The translations under genes and the position numbers were made by a program. A stretch of DNA of 25,391 nt, taken from contig CALFJF010000028.1 in NCBI GenBank assembly GCA_937877535.1, positions 1 through 25,391 on the forward strand, given 5' to 3'. The DNA is from an uncultured Treponema sp. GTDB taxonomy: Bacteria > Spirochaetota > Spirochaetia > Treponematales > Treponemataceae. Shown here piece by piece: positions 16,498-24,462 of the stretch (position 1 is the stretch's first letter; the number at the start of each line of letters is the position of its first letter). The notes beneath the pieces were generated by a model. That model was given only the letters and a program-made list of their open reading frames with translations. It made no database searches and was not told where the DNA came from.

Positions 16498-16522
16498 GCG
16501 GTGGTTGAGCGCAGTCAAACCC
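16498..16522 (+). repeat. Partial REP-like repeat
   Basis: GGCGGTGGTTGAGCGCAG followed by TCAAACC resembles the left half of the element at 8198-8287. GGTTGA and TCAAACC can pair with one bulge. It is followed by the palindrome AAAAATCGATTTTT (16523-16536), which also occurs at 5515-5528 before fhs. Confidence 0.5.
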
Positions 16523-16556
16523 AAAAATCGATTTTTAGAGTCCAATCGTCAGACCG

Positions 16557-16585
16557 TTGATTTTTCGCACCCATACGTTTATACT
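16557..16585 (+). promoter_or_regulatory. Promoter of the MinD/FlhG-like gene, leaderless position
   Basis: TTGATT (16557-16562), exactly 17 bases, TATACT (16580-16585). Only six bases (GTGAGC) separate the -10 from the ATG at 16592, so transcription should begin at or beside the start codon. Confidence 0.65.
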
Positions 16586-16591
16586 GTGAGC

Positions 16592-17605
16592 ATGGCACAT
16601 ATTCTTCCTATTGCAAGCGGAAAAGGCGGAGTCGGAAAAAGCAATACCGCCGCAAACCTTGCAATTTCTCTGGCTCAAAAAGGAAAGCGCGTAATTCTTG
16701 CCGACATGGATTTTGGTGGAGCAAATTTACACACGCTTTTGGGGTTAAAAAACAATCACGCGGGGCTTGGAAATTTTATTTATAAGCAAACTGCCACTTT
16801 TTCTGAACTTTTGCAAGAAACAGGCGTTGAAAATCTTTCGTTTATTGCAGGCGACTGTCTGTATCCAGGAACGGCGAACGTTGACACCCTTACAAAGCAA
16901 AAAATCATGCGGCGACTTTTTGAACTCGATACGGATATTTTGATTTTAGACCTTGGCGCGGGAACAACGTACAACACGCTCGATTTTTATCTCCTCACCA
17001 AAAATTCGATTATGGTTACAACTCCAGAACTCACGTCGATTTTGAACGCTTATTCGTTTTTGAAAGCGGCTTCGTTCCGATTTTTTATGTGCCAATTCAA
17101 AGCGCGGAGCGTGGAGCGAAAATTCATCGACAAATTTTTGAGAGAAAGCGCGAGCGGAACAGAAGCGTCGTTTTTGGATTTGCTTGCAAAAACCGCCGAG
17201 GAGTTCAGCGATTCAGAACACGTACACCGCTCAATCGAAGAACTCGGAAAATTCCGTCCGCAAATAATCGTGAACATGGGGCAAGGAACAGAAGACCTTG
17301 AAATGGCAAAGCGGTTGCGGTCGCTCGTTCACAAAAAACTCGGAATTACGATGGATTTTGTGGGATTCCTTCCAAAAAGCGAAAAAATCGTCTACGCGGT
17401 TGCCGCCAGAATGCCACTCGCGATTTCCGACCCGTCTTCGCCTTTTGTAAAAGCGGTCGATGCGTGTGCGGAGCGAATCCTCGAACATTCTTACGAATTA
17501 AATGAAATGCAAGGCGAAATCGGCGACGAAATGTTCGATGACGATTTTTCTTCCGTGCCAGAAGACGATTTGCAACTTCTTTCTGAAGAATTTTCAAACG
17601 GATAA
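16592..17605 (+). CDS. MinD/FlhG-like P-loop ATPase
   Basis: A 337-aa cytoplasmic deviant-Walker ATPase. Deviant Walker A SGKGGVGKSNTAANLA (residues 9-24) begins right after the start; ADMDFGGANLHTLLG follows, and LILDLGAGTTYNTLDF with MVTTPELTSILNAYSFLK is the switch region. The last segments match FlhG/FleN-type members of the ParA/MinD superfamily, which set the number or place of flagella or chemosensory clusters. The acidic C-terminus (FDDDFSSVPEDDLQLL) is a tail. The C-terminal part of a usual FlhG is about 290 aa, so about 40 extra residues lie around 160-215 and in the tail. The ATG at 16592 is the only start before the P-loop with a promoter. The neighbours, a MCP-like protein and cheD, suggest a role in chemosensory positioning (inference). 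Confidence 0.85.
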   Translation: MAHILPIASGKGGVGKSNTAANLAISLAQKGKRVILADMDFGGANLHTLLGLKNNHAGLGNFIYKQTATFSELLQETGVENLSFIAGDCLYPGTANVDTLTKQKIMRRLFELDTDILILDLGAGTTYNTLDFYLLTKNSIMVTTPELTSILNAYSFLKAASFRFFMCQFKARSVERKFIDKFLRESASGTEASFLDLLAKTAEEFSDSEHVHRSIEELGKFRPQIIVNMGQGTEDLEMAKRLRSLVHKKLGITMDFVGFLPKSEKIVYAVAARMPLAISDPSSPFVKAVDACAERILEHSYELNEMQGEIGDEMFDDDFSSVPEDDLQLLSEEFSNG

Positions 17606-17680
17606 CGGTAATTCTATGATTTTTGCAAAAAAAGTCGAAGAATTTGTAAAAATCAACAAGCGCAATGTCGCATTATCGAA

Positions 17681-17686
17681 TATAAT
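17681..17686 (+). promoter_or_regulatory. Possible -10 of the MCP-like gene
   Basis: A perfect TATAAT 34 bases before the ATG at 17720, in the 114-base gap after the ATPase gene. No good -35 is seen, so read-through from upstream is equally likely. Confidence 0.3.
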
Positions 17687-17719
17687 CGAAAAATATAAAC
17701 GTTTTAGGGAGCAGTTTTT

Positions 17720-19438
17720 ATGGAAATCAACGAATCAATCCGCCAAATCAACGATATAAGCTCGAAATCCGAGCAGATTTTCTTGCAACTCGGGAATCTG
17801 TTCCCGTCGCTTTTGAATCGTGAAGGCGGAACCTCTCTTCAAGAACTGAGAACGATGTTTGTTGCACTCAATGAGAGCGACAGCATGTCAAAAGGAAAAG
17901 AAAAAATCCTCTTTACCGATTATGGCGCAAAATACAATCCGCTTTTTGACCAGTTAAACAAAAAAATCGAAGACCTCGGAAAACTCGACAAAATGATAGC
18001 CGAAATAAAAGAAGATTCCGAGCAAATGGAACTCATCGCGTTGAACGCAATGGTCATTTCGATAAAATCGGGCGAAAAAGGACAAGCGTTCAGCCGAATT
18101 ACAGAAAACCTCCAGCGGCTTTCAAACGATATGAATCTTTTTGCGGGAAAATTGAGCGAAGAAGAGGCGCAACTGCTTTCGTACATCAACACGCTCAAAG
18201 AGATTTTCTCTGGAATTCTTGCGGCGCAAAGCAGTCTTTCGCAAAAAGGCACAAGCAGTTCAAACGAAGTAAAACAATTGCTCACGAGCGTTTCTAGCCC
18301 CATTTCTGAGATGGAGTCGGAAATCAGTTCGATTTATCCATCGATTCAAAAGGCGATGGAAGGTTTGCAACTGCAAGACATGATTCGACAAGCACTCGAC
18401 CACGTTCAAAAATGCGTGCAAGAACTGGGACGCATTTCAAATCCGCAACCGGGAAGCGACGAAGAACTCGATTTTATGTCGTTTAACATCGCGCTTTGCA
18501 AATTAAGCGCGGAAGTCCTCAAAGATATAAATAATTACGTGGCGCAAAGCGCGGGGATTTTTGACAAAAACTGGTCTGGAGTTGTGGAAATTCTTGACAA
18601 CGTGGAAACCGAAAAAAATGAATTTGAAAGGCGATTTCTTTCGGATTATTCGATTAGCGGCGAAAATATCGAAAAAAGGCTCAACGCGATTATCGAAAGT
18701 TATAAATCAATGATTGGCGAGTTCAATAATTATCACATCGTGCAAAAAGATTTGCTTCATACTTGTCAAAACATAACTGAACGAGCGCGCGTTATTTACG
18801 CCGTTTTTGACAACCTTCGCCCCGTTATGAGTCGATTGCACCACGTTAGAATTTTGCAGCAAATCGAAGTTGCAAAAAATGACGCAATAAAAAGCGTTCA
18901 AGATTCCGTTACGGACATGGACAATTTGATTAGTTCGGCGAACAAATCACTTGACGCAATGCAGCAGTTGCTTGAAGCGTTTATCGCGGACACGGGAACG
19001 CTTCTTTCAACATTCACGATGTCGATTCAAAAAGACAACGAAAACATGACGCAACTCCGCACCGAAAAAAATCGCTTTTTTGACGAAATCAAAGCGGCGC
19101 ACGACCAACTCTCGTCGATTATCCAAAATTTCATCGTTTTCCCAGACGGATTCCAGCAAAAATGCGTAACGGTTCAGCAAAATCTGCAAAACCTCAAAAA
19201 AATCGAAACGCAAATCGATGATTTTATTGAAAAACTCCGTCAAAACGAGCAAGAATTGACAAAACAGCGGAGCGTGTTGTTTTCAAATCGTGGCATAAAT
19301 TCTTGGAAAATCAAAAACGGCAAGTTCAGCGACCTCATCAATCGTTTTACGATTACGGCGCACAAAGAGGCGGCGGGAAAAATCGGCGGATTCAAAATCG
19401 AAAAGGGCGCAAAGAGCGGCGACGTAACGATGTTCTAA
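17720..19438 (+). CDS. Soluble degenerate MCP-like coiled-coil protein
   Basis: 572 aa, no membrane segment or signal peptide, largely helical coiled coil. Residues about 98-138 (EDSEQMELIALNAMVISIKSGEKGQAF) align by eye with the MCP signalling-hairpin tip, [35 protein letters not shown]. The core LxALNA and SGE-GQAF positions are kept, but several CheA/CheW-contact residues are changed (AIEAAR reads MVISIK). Residues 216-229 (LQLQDMIRQALDHV) resemble the LQFQDxxRQQLEHV helix of some chemotaxis proteins. The C-terminal half carries long heptad-like helices (for example VTDMDNLISSANKSLDAMQ). GGGAG precedes the ATG. Its neighbours are an ATPase before and cheD after; it is probably a cytoplasmic signalling or scaffold protein whose receptor tip has drifted. 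Confidence 0.75.
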   Translation: MEINESIRQINDISSKSEQIFLQLGNLFPSLLNREGGTSLQELRTMFVALNESDSMSKGKEKILFTDYGAKYNPLFDQLNKKIEDLGKLDKMIAEIKEDSEQMELIALNAMVISIKSGEKGQAFSRITENLQRLSNDMNLFAGKLSEEEAQLLSYINTLKEIFSGILAAQSSLSQKGTSSSNEVKQLLTSVSSPISEMESEISSIYPSIQKAMEGLQLQDMIRQALDHVQKCVQELGRISNPQPGSDEELDFMSFNIALCKLSAEVLKDINNYVAQSAGIFDKNWSGVVEILDNVETEKNEFERRFLSDYSISGENIEKRLNAIIESYKSMIGEFNNYHIVQKDLLHTCQNITERARVIYAVFDNLRPVMSRLHHVRILQQIEVAKNDAIKSVQDSVTDMDNLISSANKSLDAMQQLLEAFIADTGTLLSTFTMSIQKDNENMTQLRTEKNRFFDEIKAAHDQLSSIIQNFIVFPDGFQQKCVTVQQNLQNLKKIETQIDDFIEKLRQNEQELTKQRSVLFSNRGINSWKIKNGKFSDLINRFTITAHKEAAGKIGGFKIEKGAKSGDVTMF

Positions 19439-19442
19439 AAAC

Positions 19443-19467
19443 AAAGGGGCGTTTTTGCCCCCTTTTT
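19443..19467 (+). terminator. Intrinsic terminator after the MCP-like gene
   Basis: AAAGGGG pairs with CCCCTTT across a nine-base loop and a T run follows, starting a few bases after the stop at 19438. It separates the MCP-like gene from cheD. Confidence 0.75.
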
Positions 19468-19488
19468 GCTAAAAATCTGACTTACATA

Positions 19489-19519
19489 CTTGTTTGAAAC
19501 TCGGACAGTTTTGAACAAG
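19489..19519 (+). promoter_or_regulatory. Hairpin / imperfect palindrome in the cheD leader
   Basis: CTTGTTTGAAAC (19489-19500) and GTTTTGAACAAG (19508-19519) form a 12-bp stem with two G-U pairs and a seven-base loop, 24 bases before the cheD ATG. It may be an RNA leader structure or a regulator site. Confidence 0.5.
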
Positions 19520-19543
19520 TCCTATTCGGGACGGCGAAAAAAA

Positions 19544-20215
19544 ATGAACACTTACTTTGATAATCACTTCAAACGGGAAGTCGTAACGATTTACCCAGGT
19601 GAATACTATTCAACGGACGGCGAGGAAATGATTTCCACCGTTCTTGGTTCGTGTATTAGCGTTGTCCTATACGACCCACATAATAATGTGGGCGGTATAA
19701 ATCATTATATGCTCGCACTTGACGCGGGCGATGACCCCGACCAACATCCGCTTCCTGGCAAATTTGGCGTGTACGCGATTGACCTTTTGATTCTTGACAT
19801 TGTAAAAAAAGGCGGAGTGCGGGAAAATCTTGAAGCAAAAGTGTTTGGCGGCGGAAACATTTTTAACATGGATTCTGGAAGCGGAACGCAAGTCGGTGAC
19901 GCAAATAGCCGATTCGCCTTTAATTATTTGAAAAAACTCAAAATTCCAATTGTAAAAAGCGATACGGGCGGAACGCTTCCAAGAAAGATTTTTTTTGACA
20001 AAACGACTTTCAAAGTTTTTATGAAATATATCGACAACCATAAGCACGACGGAGCAAATCGCAAAACAGTGCCCGGCGACGAATATCTTGAAAAACTCAC
20101 GCGGGAAGAACTGGAATTATCGCGAAAAATTGAGTTAAAGACTGTCAAAAATCTGTTTGCAAATGCAGAAAATGCAAAAAACGAAGCCGCAACAACTCAC
20201 AGATACTCAGTCTAA
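19544..20215 (+). CDS. cheD: Chemoreceptor glutamine deamidase CheD
   Basis: 223 aa; CheD deamidates or demethylates receptor glutamines/glutamates in the cytoplasm and can bind CheC. The motif ISTVLGSCISVVLYDP carries catalytic Cys37, and GGINHYML carries His54, 17 residues on as in the family. The third position, six before Cys, is Ser31 rather than Thr, with Thr32 next. FGVYAIDLLILD, KVFGGGNIF and IVKSDTGGTLPRKIFF are further CheD segments. The family is usually about 160 aa; the last about 55 residues (from about 165) are a charged helical extension. The ATG at 19544 is preferred over one at 19490, since the family N-terminus begins there; the Shine-Dalgarno is weak (GGGACGG). It lies after the terminator, with a lipoprotein gene six bases downstream. 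Confidence 0.9.
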   Translation: MNTYFDNHFKREVVTIYPGEYYSTDGEEMISTVLGSCISVVLYDPHNNVGGINHYMLALDAGDDPDQHPLPGKFGVYAIDLLILDIVKKGGVRENLEAKVFGGGNIFNMDSGSGTQVGDANSRFAFNYLKKLKIPIVKSDTGGTLPRKIFFDKTTFKVFMKYIDNHKHDGANRKTVPGDEYLEKLTREELELSRKIELKTVKNLFANAENAKNEAATTHRYSV

Positions 20216-20221
20216 TCAAAC

Positions 20222-21166
20222 ATGAAAAAAATCGACTTTTTGAAAACGGGCGTTTCCGTTGTCATTTCGCTTGCTTCTCTTTTTTTGCTCGACTCGTGTT
20301 TAGAAAAAAAAGCGGAAGACCGCAAAAATATACACAATTCCGCATCGCAAAACGCGGAGATTTTTGACAAAAACAAGTCTGAAATTGTGGAAAATCTCGA
20401 AAACGCGGAATTTGAAAAATCGGTTGAAGCAAAAACGGGGGAAACTCCCGCGCTCGAAGAAAAATCAAAAGAAAATGACACTCCGAACGACGAATTTGCA
20501 AAAATCCGCTCGATTGACATTAACACCGCAAGACTCAATCCGTCGAAGTTCATTCAAAATCAGTTTGAAGGAACGAGCATCCACGATTCCTCGAATCTGT
20601 TTGTCATCGGCTTTTCGCGAAGCGGGAAAATCGCGTTTATCGAAAGCCAGTTTCTTGAAGGCGTGGGAATGGAGCGCGCAACGTTTTTTGTGCAGGATTT
20701 GGTGAGCGACGATATTCTTGCGGTCGTCCACAGCGACGACGCAGACGAGGCTTCTTACGGAGAAGCGGGCGCAGTTGACTTTTTTATCAAAAAGAATGCA
20801 GAAAAAATCGATTCGCTCCTTTTTGAACACGAAATCATCAAAGGCGAGTTCAAAATCGAACAGTTCCCGTATTTTGAAGACGGGCGCACGCTCGGCGTAA
20901 CGGCGAACATTTTTGACACGGGCGAATTTATGAACGATTTTATCCGCCTCATCGACTACACGATAACAGCAGAAGACGGGGCAGGTCGGAAAAAGACAAT
21001 CACCTCCAAAAAAGGCGAGGCGGACGAAAACGTGTTTGTCTGCGGGTTCGTTAAAAATCCGTGGGAAAACCGCATTGCCGTTGTTATCGCAGAAGCGCGG
21101 TTCGGCTTTGAAGGATACGACATTTTGTATTCGATTTCGGGCTGCGACGCACAAAAAGGCTTTTGA
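20222..21166 (+). CDS. Lipoprotein of unknown function
   Basis: 314 aa. The signal peptide VVISLASLFLLDSC has its lipobox Cys at residue 26. A Glu/Lys/Asn-rich linker of about 70 residues follows, then a folded domain from about 95. There is no family I recognise; the folded part has alternating strands (NLFVIGFSRSGKIAFIESQF, ATFFVQDLVSDDILAVVHSDD and RIAVVIAEARFGFEGYDILYSISGCD). The gene starts only six bases after the cheD stop and has no Shine-Dalgarno, so its translation probably depends on cheD. It ends just before the tRNA promoter. It is likely an envelope protein, perhaps spirochaete-specific. Confidence 0.75.
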   Translation: MKKIDFLKTGVSVVISLASLFLLDSCLEKKAEDRKNIHNSASQNAEIFDKNKSEIVENLENAEFEKSVEAKTGETPALEEKSKENDTPNDEFAKIRSIDINTARLNPSKFIQNQFEGTSIHDSSNLFVIGFSRSGKIAFIESQFLEGVGMERATFFVQDLVSDDILAVVHSDDADEASYGEAGAVDFFIKKNAEKIDSLLFEHEIIKGEFKIEQFPYFEDGRTLGVTANIFDTGEFMNDFIRLIDYTITAEDGAGRKKTITSKKGEADENVFVCGFVKNPWENRIAVVIAEARFGFEGYDILYSISGCDAQKGF

Positions 21167-21189
21167 CAAAAAATGAATGTCGCGTTTGG

Positions 21190-21219
21190 TTGACACGCAA
21201 CGGCGTTTTTTGATACACT
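21190..21219 (+). promoter_or_regulatory. Promoter of tRNA-Ala
   Basis: TTGACA (21190-21195), an 18-base spacer, TACACT (21214-21219), 12 bases before the tRNA. Confidence 0.75.
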
Positions 21220-21231
21220 TTGTTCGGTTCT

Positions 21232-21305
21232 GGGGGCGTAGCTCACCTGGCTAGAGCGTTTGAATGGCATTCAAAAGGTAGTCGGTTCAAGTCCGATCGT
21301 CTCCA
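21232..21305 (+). tRNA. tRNA-Ala(GGC)
   Basis: 74 bases fold as a full cloverleaf: acceptor GGGGGCG with CGTCTCC, D arm GCTC/GAGC, anticodon stem TTTGA/TCAAA around ATGGCAT (anticodon GGC), a five-base variable loop, T arm GTCGG/CCGAT with loop TTCAAGT, and discriminator A. The third acceptor pair is G-U, the identity mark for alanyl-tRNA synthetase. CCA is not encoded. Confidence 0.97.
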
Positions 21306-21306
21306 C

Positions 21307-21337
21307 AAAACTTCCGCAAAAACGGAAGTTTTTTTTT
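21307..21337 (+). terminator. Terminator of tRNA-Ala
   Basis: AACTTCCG and CGGAAGTT pair across CAAAAA and a run of Ts follows. The A-rich left flank means it may also stop transcription from the helicase operon on the other strand. Confidence 0.85.
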
Positions 21338-21377
21338 GTTCTGATTTGCTCCTTGTTATAGGTTAGCAAAGCATTTC

Positions 21378-24041
21378 TCACTCGCCCGCAAACTGCTTTG
21401 CAAGATTCTCAAATGAAGAATTGGCAAAAATCTTGTCATGCGGGATAAATACATACCGCCATTCTTTAAAGTCATTAGCCTTTGCCCATTCTGATACCGT
21501 TTTGCAGAATTGGATTCCACGGTTCTTTTTTGCAACGACATCTGCATCATTTAGTTTTGATGAATCTTTTACTTCCGTAAGATACACGATGTCAGCGGTT
21601 TCAATCACAAAGTCTGGCTCATAGCGTTTTCCGTGATTATAGAAAATGTTAAATTCATCTTTTGCAGGACGCAGCCAGTTTAAAACACCGTTGTCTTGTT
21701 CCAGAATCTGCGCCAAGAGATGTTCCTGCTCGCTGTCAAAAACTGCGGTTGAAAAAACTCCTTTCTTAATGCCCGTAAAAAGAACTGATTTTATTGAGCC
21801 AAGCCAGTTTTCCTTAAAATTGTCGTACAGATTGCATTCATACTTGTAGTTGTAAAACTGCTTTTTGTTCGCGCCCGAAACGCTCATAACTTCTTCTTTG
21901 AGAAGCGAATTGTCCCTATAGAAATGCCGCAACATCTGATAATACATCTTGTTTGAAATATCCTTACAATACATCATAACGATATTCTTTGTTTCATTTT
22001 CGTTATACTTAGTTCTGTAATGCGCTATCACTTGCTTTATGAGCTTCTTGACCAATTCTGAGCACGATTCATAATCAATTTCTGGCTTTTCGCGGAGAAG
22101 TTCAAGAAGCACTTTTGCGGGATTCAACGCTTCAAAATCCAGTTTTTCGGCGTTTCTTATTTCCTTTCGTTCCGATATGTCGATAAGATTCTGCGTGTAC
22201 AGTTCGTTGCTCACGGGAACGTGCGTAAACTCAGAGGTATCCAAGTCAAAATCTAAAAATTTGTATTCTTCCACTCCCTCATCGGTGATTTTGATTTTGG
22301 GAATCGGGATATATTTTTCCCGAATCTTTTTGTAGACTTTCTCGACTTTTTCGGAAACATAGAGCTCAAGTTCGTGAAAATTCTCCAGCACTTTTGCCAA
22401 ATCGGGCGTTTCTTTTGCGGTATTGTCAATTTTCTGCATCACAGAATTCGTTATTTCTGCTTTTGAGAATGTATCGCTTTCATTTGCTGACGAAAGCCTT
22501 TCCGCCACGCGGTCTTCAATCTCGCGGTGCAAGGCTTCTGCTATCTGGTCATTTTTTTCGTTTCGCTCAATGCCGAATTTCTCATAAAATTCCGCACGCT
22601 CTTTGTTATAGTCAAATTCGAGATAGTTTTGTTTTATCGTATGTTCTTCTTCAATTTCTTCTACCTGAATGATGTTCCCTGCCTTAAAGATTGAATCGCC
22701 TTTTTGCGCTTCTGCAAGGATTTCAGTAAATTTGTCGTGTGCGGTAAGCATAACAGCATCTAGCTCTGGAACGCCTGTTCGCTCGCCATACGGCAAACGC
22801 AAACCACGCCCCACCATCTGCTCGCGCAGGATTTTTGACGCGGCGGTGCGGAGCGGAACAATCGTATACAGGTTGTTCACATCCCAACCCTCTTTCAGCA
22901 TATTCACATGGATGACGATTTCAACGGGATTTTCCGTTTTTTCCACATTCAAAAGCAACGCCATGTTCTCGTCGCTTTCGCTGCCTGAAAGTTTGGAGTG
23001 CACCGTTATCGTTTTGTCCTTGTAGTAGCCATTCTTGAATTCGTCAGAAGTTACAAAGTTCAGTACCCAGTTTGCGTGGTCTGTATTCTGGCACACAATA
23101 AGCATAAAGGGTTTTACAAGCCGTTTTCCTGTGTCTTGCGCATAATTCGCCAGATGTTTTTTAGCCCGCTCGTGGCACAGAATGCCGTCGGAAATCATCA
23201 TTTTATCAAGCATTTCCTCGCCGAAGTTGAACGCCGCAATATCTTTTCTCGTTACCGCAAACGGCGTTCTGGTAAATCCATCGGAAATTGCCTGAGAAAG
23301 TGGATATTCATACACCACATTTTTGAAGAGCGTCTGCTTTCCGTTCTTTGTTACAATCGGCGTTGCGGTCATTTCAAGTCCCAAAAGCGGATTGAGTTCA
23401 TTAAGCGCGGTCGCTCCCTTTTCTGCTCTGTAGTGGTGCGATTCGTCCATAAGAACAACCAAATCATCAAGCCCAGAAAGATACTCATAGAAAGACTGTC
23501 CCAGATATTCATTTATGGACTTCATTTTGGAGCGTTCTTTGTTGAACTTGTCGATGTTGAATACATAGAGATGTATTCCGCTTGGGAAAAGGTCTACAGA
23601 CTTATTTCTATAATCATCATCTGCAATAATCAGAGGCGGATTTGCAAAGCAGCCTAAGCCCTTGAAAACATATTTGTCGCTTGTAGGATTTCCTAAATCA
23701 TTTTTCAGCTTGTCATAGACAGTTTTACCCGGTGCGACGACAAAGAAATTTTTTATGTTGTGATTCGTGTAGAGATAGGTGATGAACGCTCCCATCAGAC
23801 GAGTTTTTCCGACCCCCGTGGCAAGCGCAAAAGTGAGCGACATAAAATCACGCTCAAAATCCGAGCAGGTGGGGCAAAGTGAATGAACGGCTCCAAGAGG
23901 CACTTTGTTGTTCATTCCCTTTTTGAGATTGATTGAGCAAAGTATCTCGTCCAAGATTTCAAGAGATTTTCTTTGCGGAGTTCTAAGGCTCATTGTGCCG
24001 CTTATATAGTCGATTGTGTATTGGGGGAATTTAGAGTTCAT
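21378..24041 (-). CDS. SF2 helicase with C-terminal PD-(D/E)XK nuclease (type III Res-like), no methylase in window
   Basis: 887 aa. Motif I ATGVGKT (74-80), motif II DESH (199-202), motif III TATP (225-228) and motif VI QMVGRGLRLP (408-417) mark an ATP-dependent SF2 translocase of the type III restriction Res kind. Near the C-terminus Asp810 (YEPDF) and Glu823-Val-Lys825 (TEVKD) form a PD-(D/E)XK nuclease triad; the catalytic residues are all present. A helical linker of 350 residues lies between. The ATG at 24041 overlaps the PIN gene stop by 11 bases, and another in-frame start at 24101 lies inside the PIN gene. The Shine-Dalgarno is poor, so coupling is probable. It could be a Res whose Mod lies beyond the window end, or a stand-alone defence enzyme. 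Confidence 0.88.
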   Translation of the reverse strand: MNSKFPQYTIDYISGTMSLRTPQRKSLEILDEILCSINLKKGMNNKVPLGAVHSLCPTCSDFERDFMSLTFALATGVGKTRLMGAFITYLYTNHNIKNFFVVAPGKTVYDKLKNDLGNPTSDKYVFKGLGCFANPPLIIADDDYRNKSVDLFPSGIHLYVFNIDKFNKERSKMKSINEYLGQSFYEYLSGLDDLVVLMDESHHYRAEKGATALNELNPLLGLEMTATPIVTKNGKQTLFKNVVYEYPLSQAISDGFTRTPFAVTRKDIAAFNFGEEMLDKMMISDGILCHERAKKHLANYAQDTGKRLVKPFMLIVCQNTDHANWVLNFVTSDEFKNGYYKDKTITVHSKLSGSESDENMALLLNVEKTENPVEIVIHVNMLKEGWDVNNLYTIVPLRTAASKILREQMVGRGLRLPYGERTGVPELDAVMLTAHDKFTEILAEAQKGDSIFKAGNIIQVEEIEEEHTIKQNYLEFDYNKERAEFYEKFGIERNEKNDQIAEALHREIEDRVAERLSSANESDTFSKAEITNSVMQKIDNTAKETPDLAKVLENFHELELYVSEKVEKVYKKIREKYIPIPKIKITDEGVEEYKFLDFDLDTSEFTHVPVSNELYTQNLIDISERKEIRNAEKLDFEALNPAKVLLELLREKPEIDYESCSELVKKLIKQVIAHYRTKYNENETKNIVMMYCKDISNKMYYQMLRHFYRDNSLLKEEVMSVSGANKKQFYNYKYECNLYDNFKENWLGSIKSVLFTGIKKGVFSTAVFDSEQEHLLAQILEQDNGVLNWLRPAKDEFNIFYNHGKRYEPDFVIETADIVYLTEVKDSSKLNDADVVAKKNRGIQFCKTVSEWAKANDFKEWRYVFIPHDKIFANSSFENLAKQFAGE

Positions 24042-24462
24042 TGGTAAGCATATCCATTGTGTAAACAGGGATCTCTGTAATCTGCCGCAGCTGCTTGTCA
24101 TTCGTTATGAATGTCGTGCAATTACAAAGAATTGCAGTTGCAAGATGAATTGCGTCCAATGCTTTGAATCCTGAATATTTAGCGCGAAGTTCTGCGGCTT
24201 TTAATGCGATTTTTTTATCAACTGCTTCAACCTGAATGTTCATTCCGTTCAAAAACAGATTGAAATTTTCAACGGCTTGATTGTCGGATTTTGAAAGAGG
24301 AAACACGCAATATTCTTCGACGGTAACGGACGATGTGAATAATTCGGTCTTCCGCTCCTTAGATTTTATGAAAAAACTGCGGGATACATCATAATACAAG
24401 GCACTTTTTTCAAGGTAGTATATGAACGGAGCTGTGTCGATATAAACTTTAGAACCTATCAT
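24031..24462 (-). CDS. PIN-domain ribonuclease toxin (VapC-like)
   Basis: 143 aa. Acidic residues of a PIN active site are in order: Asp9 (VYIDTAPFIYYLE), Glu49 (VTVEEY), Asp103 (KALDAIHLATA) and Asp122 (FITNDKQL). VapC-type toxins cut tRNA or rRNA; here the target is unknown. The ATG at 24462 overlaps the antitoxin stop by 14 bases, and the stop at 24031 overlaps the helicase start by 11 bases. It thus lies in the middle of a three-gene overlapping operon. It could be a stand-alone toxin of a TA pair, or a nuclease effector tied to the helicase. Confidence 0.88.
   Translation of the reverse strand: MIGSKVYIDTAPFIYYLEKSALYYDVSRSFFIKSKERKTELFTSSVTVEEYCVFPLSKSDNQAVENFNLFLNGMNIQVEAVDKKIALKAAELRAKYSGFKALDAIHLATAILCNCTTFITNDKQLRQITEIPVYTMDMLTNEL

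Noticed and set aside
20465..21196. 243-codon open frame opposite the lipoprotein gene
   Set aside because: Shadow of the lipoprotein gene, which has a signal peptide and follows cheD; the antisense frame has no recognisable features.
22998..23657. 219-codon open frame opposite the helicase gene
   Set aside because: Shadow of the helicase coding strand; Cys/Arg/Phe-rich composition and no ribosome binding site.
24031..24101. Upstream in-frame start of the helicase at 24101
   Set aside because: Would place 20 codons inside the PIN gene and add a Cys/Leu-rich stretch without family character; the ATG at 24041 fits the coupled 11-base overlap.
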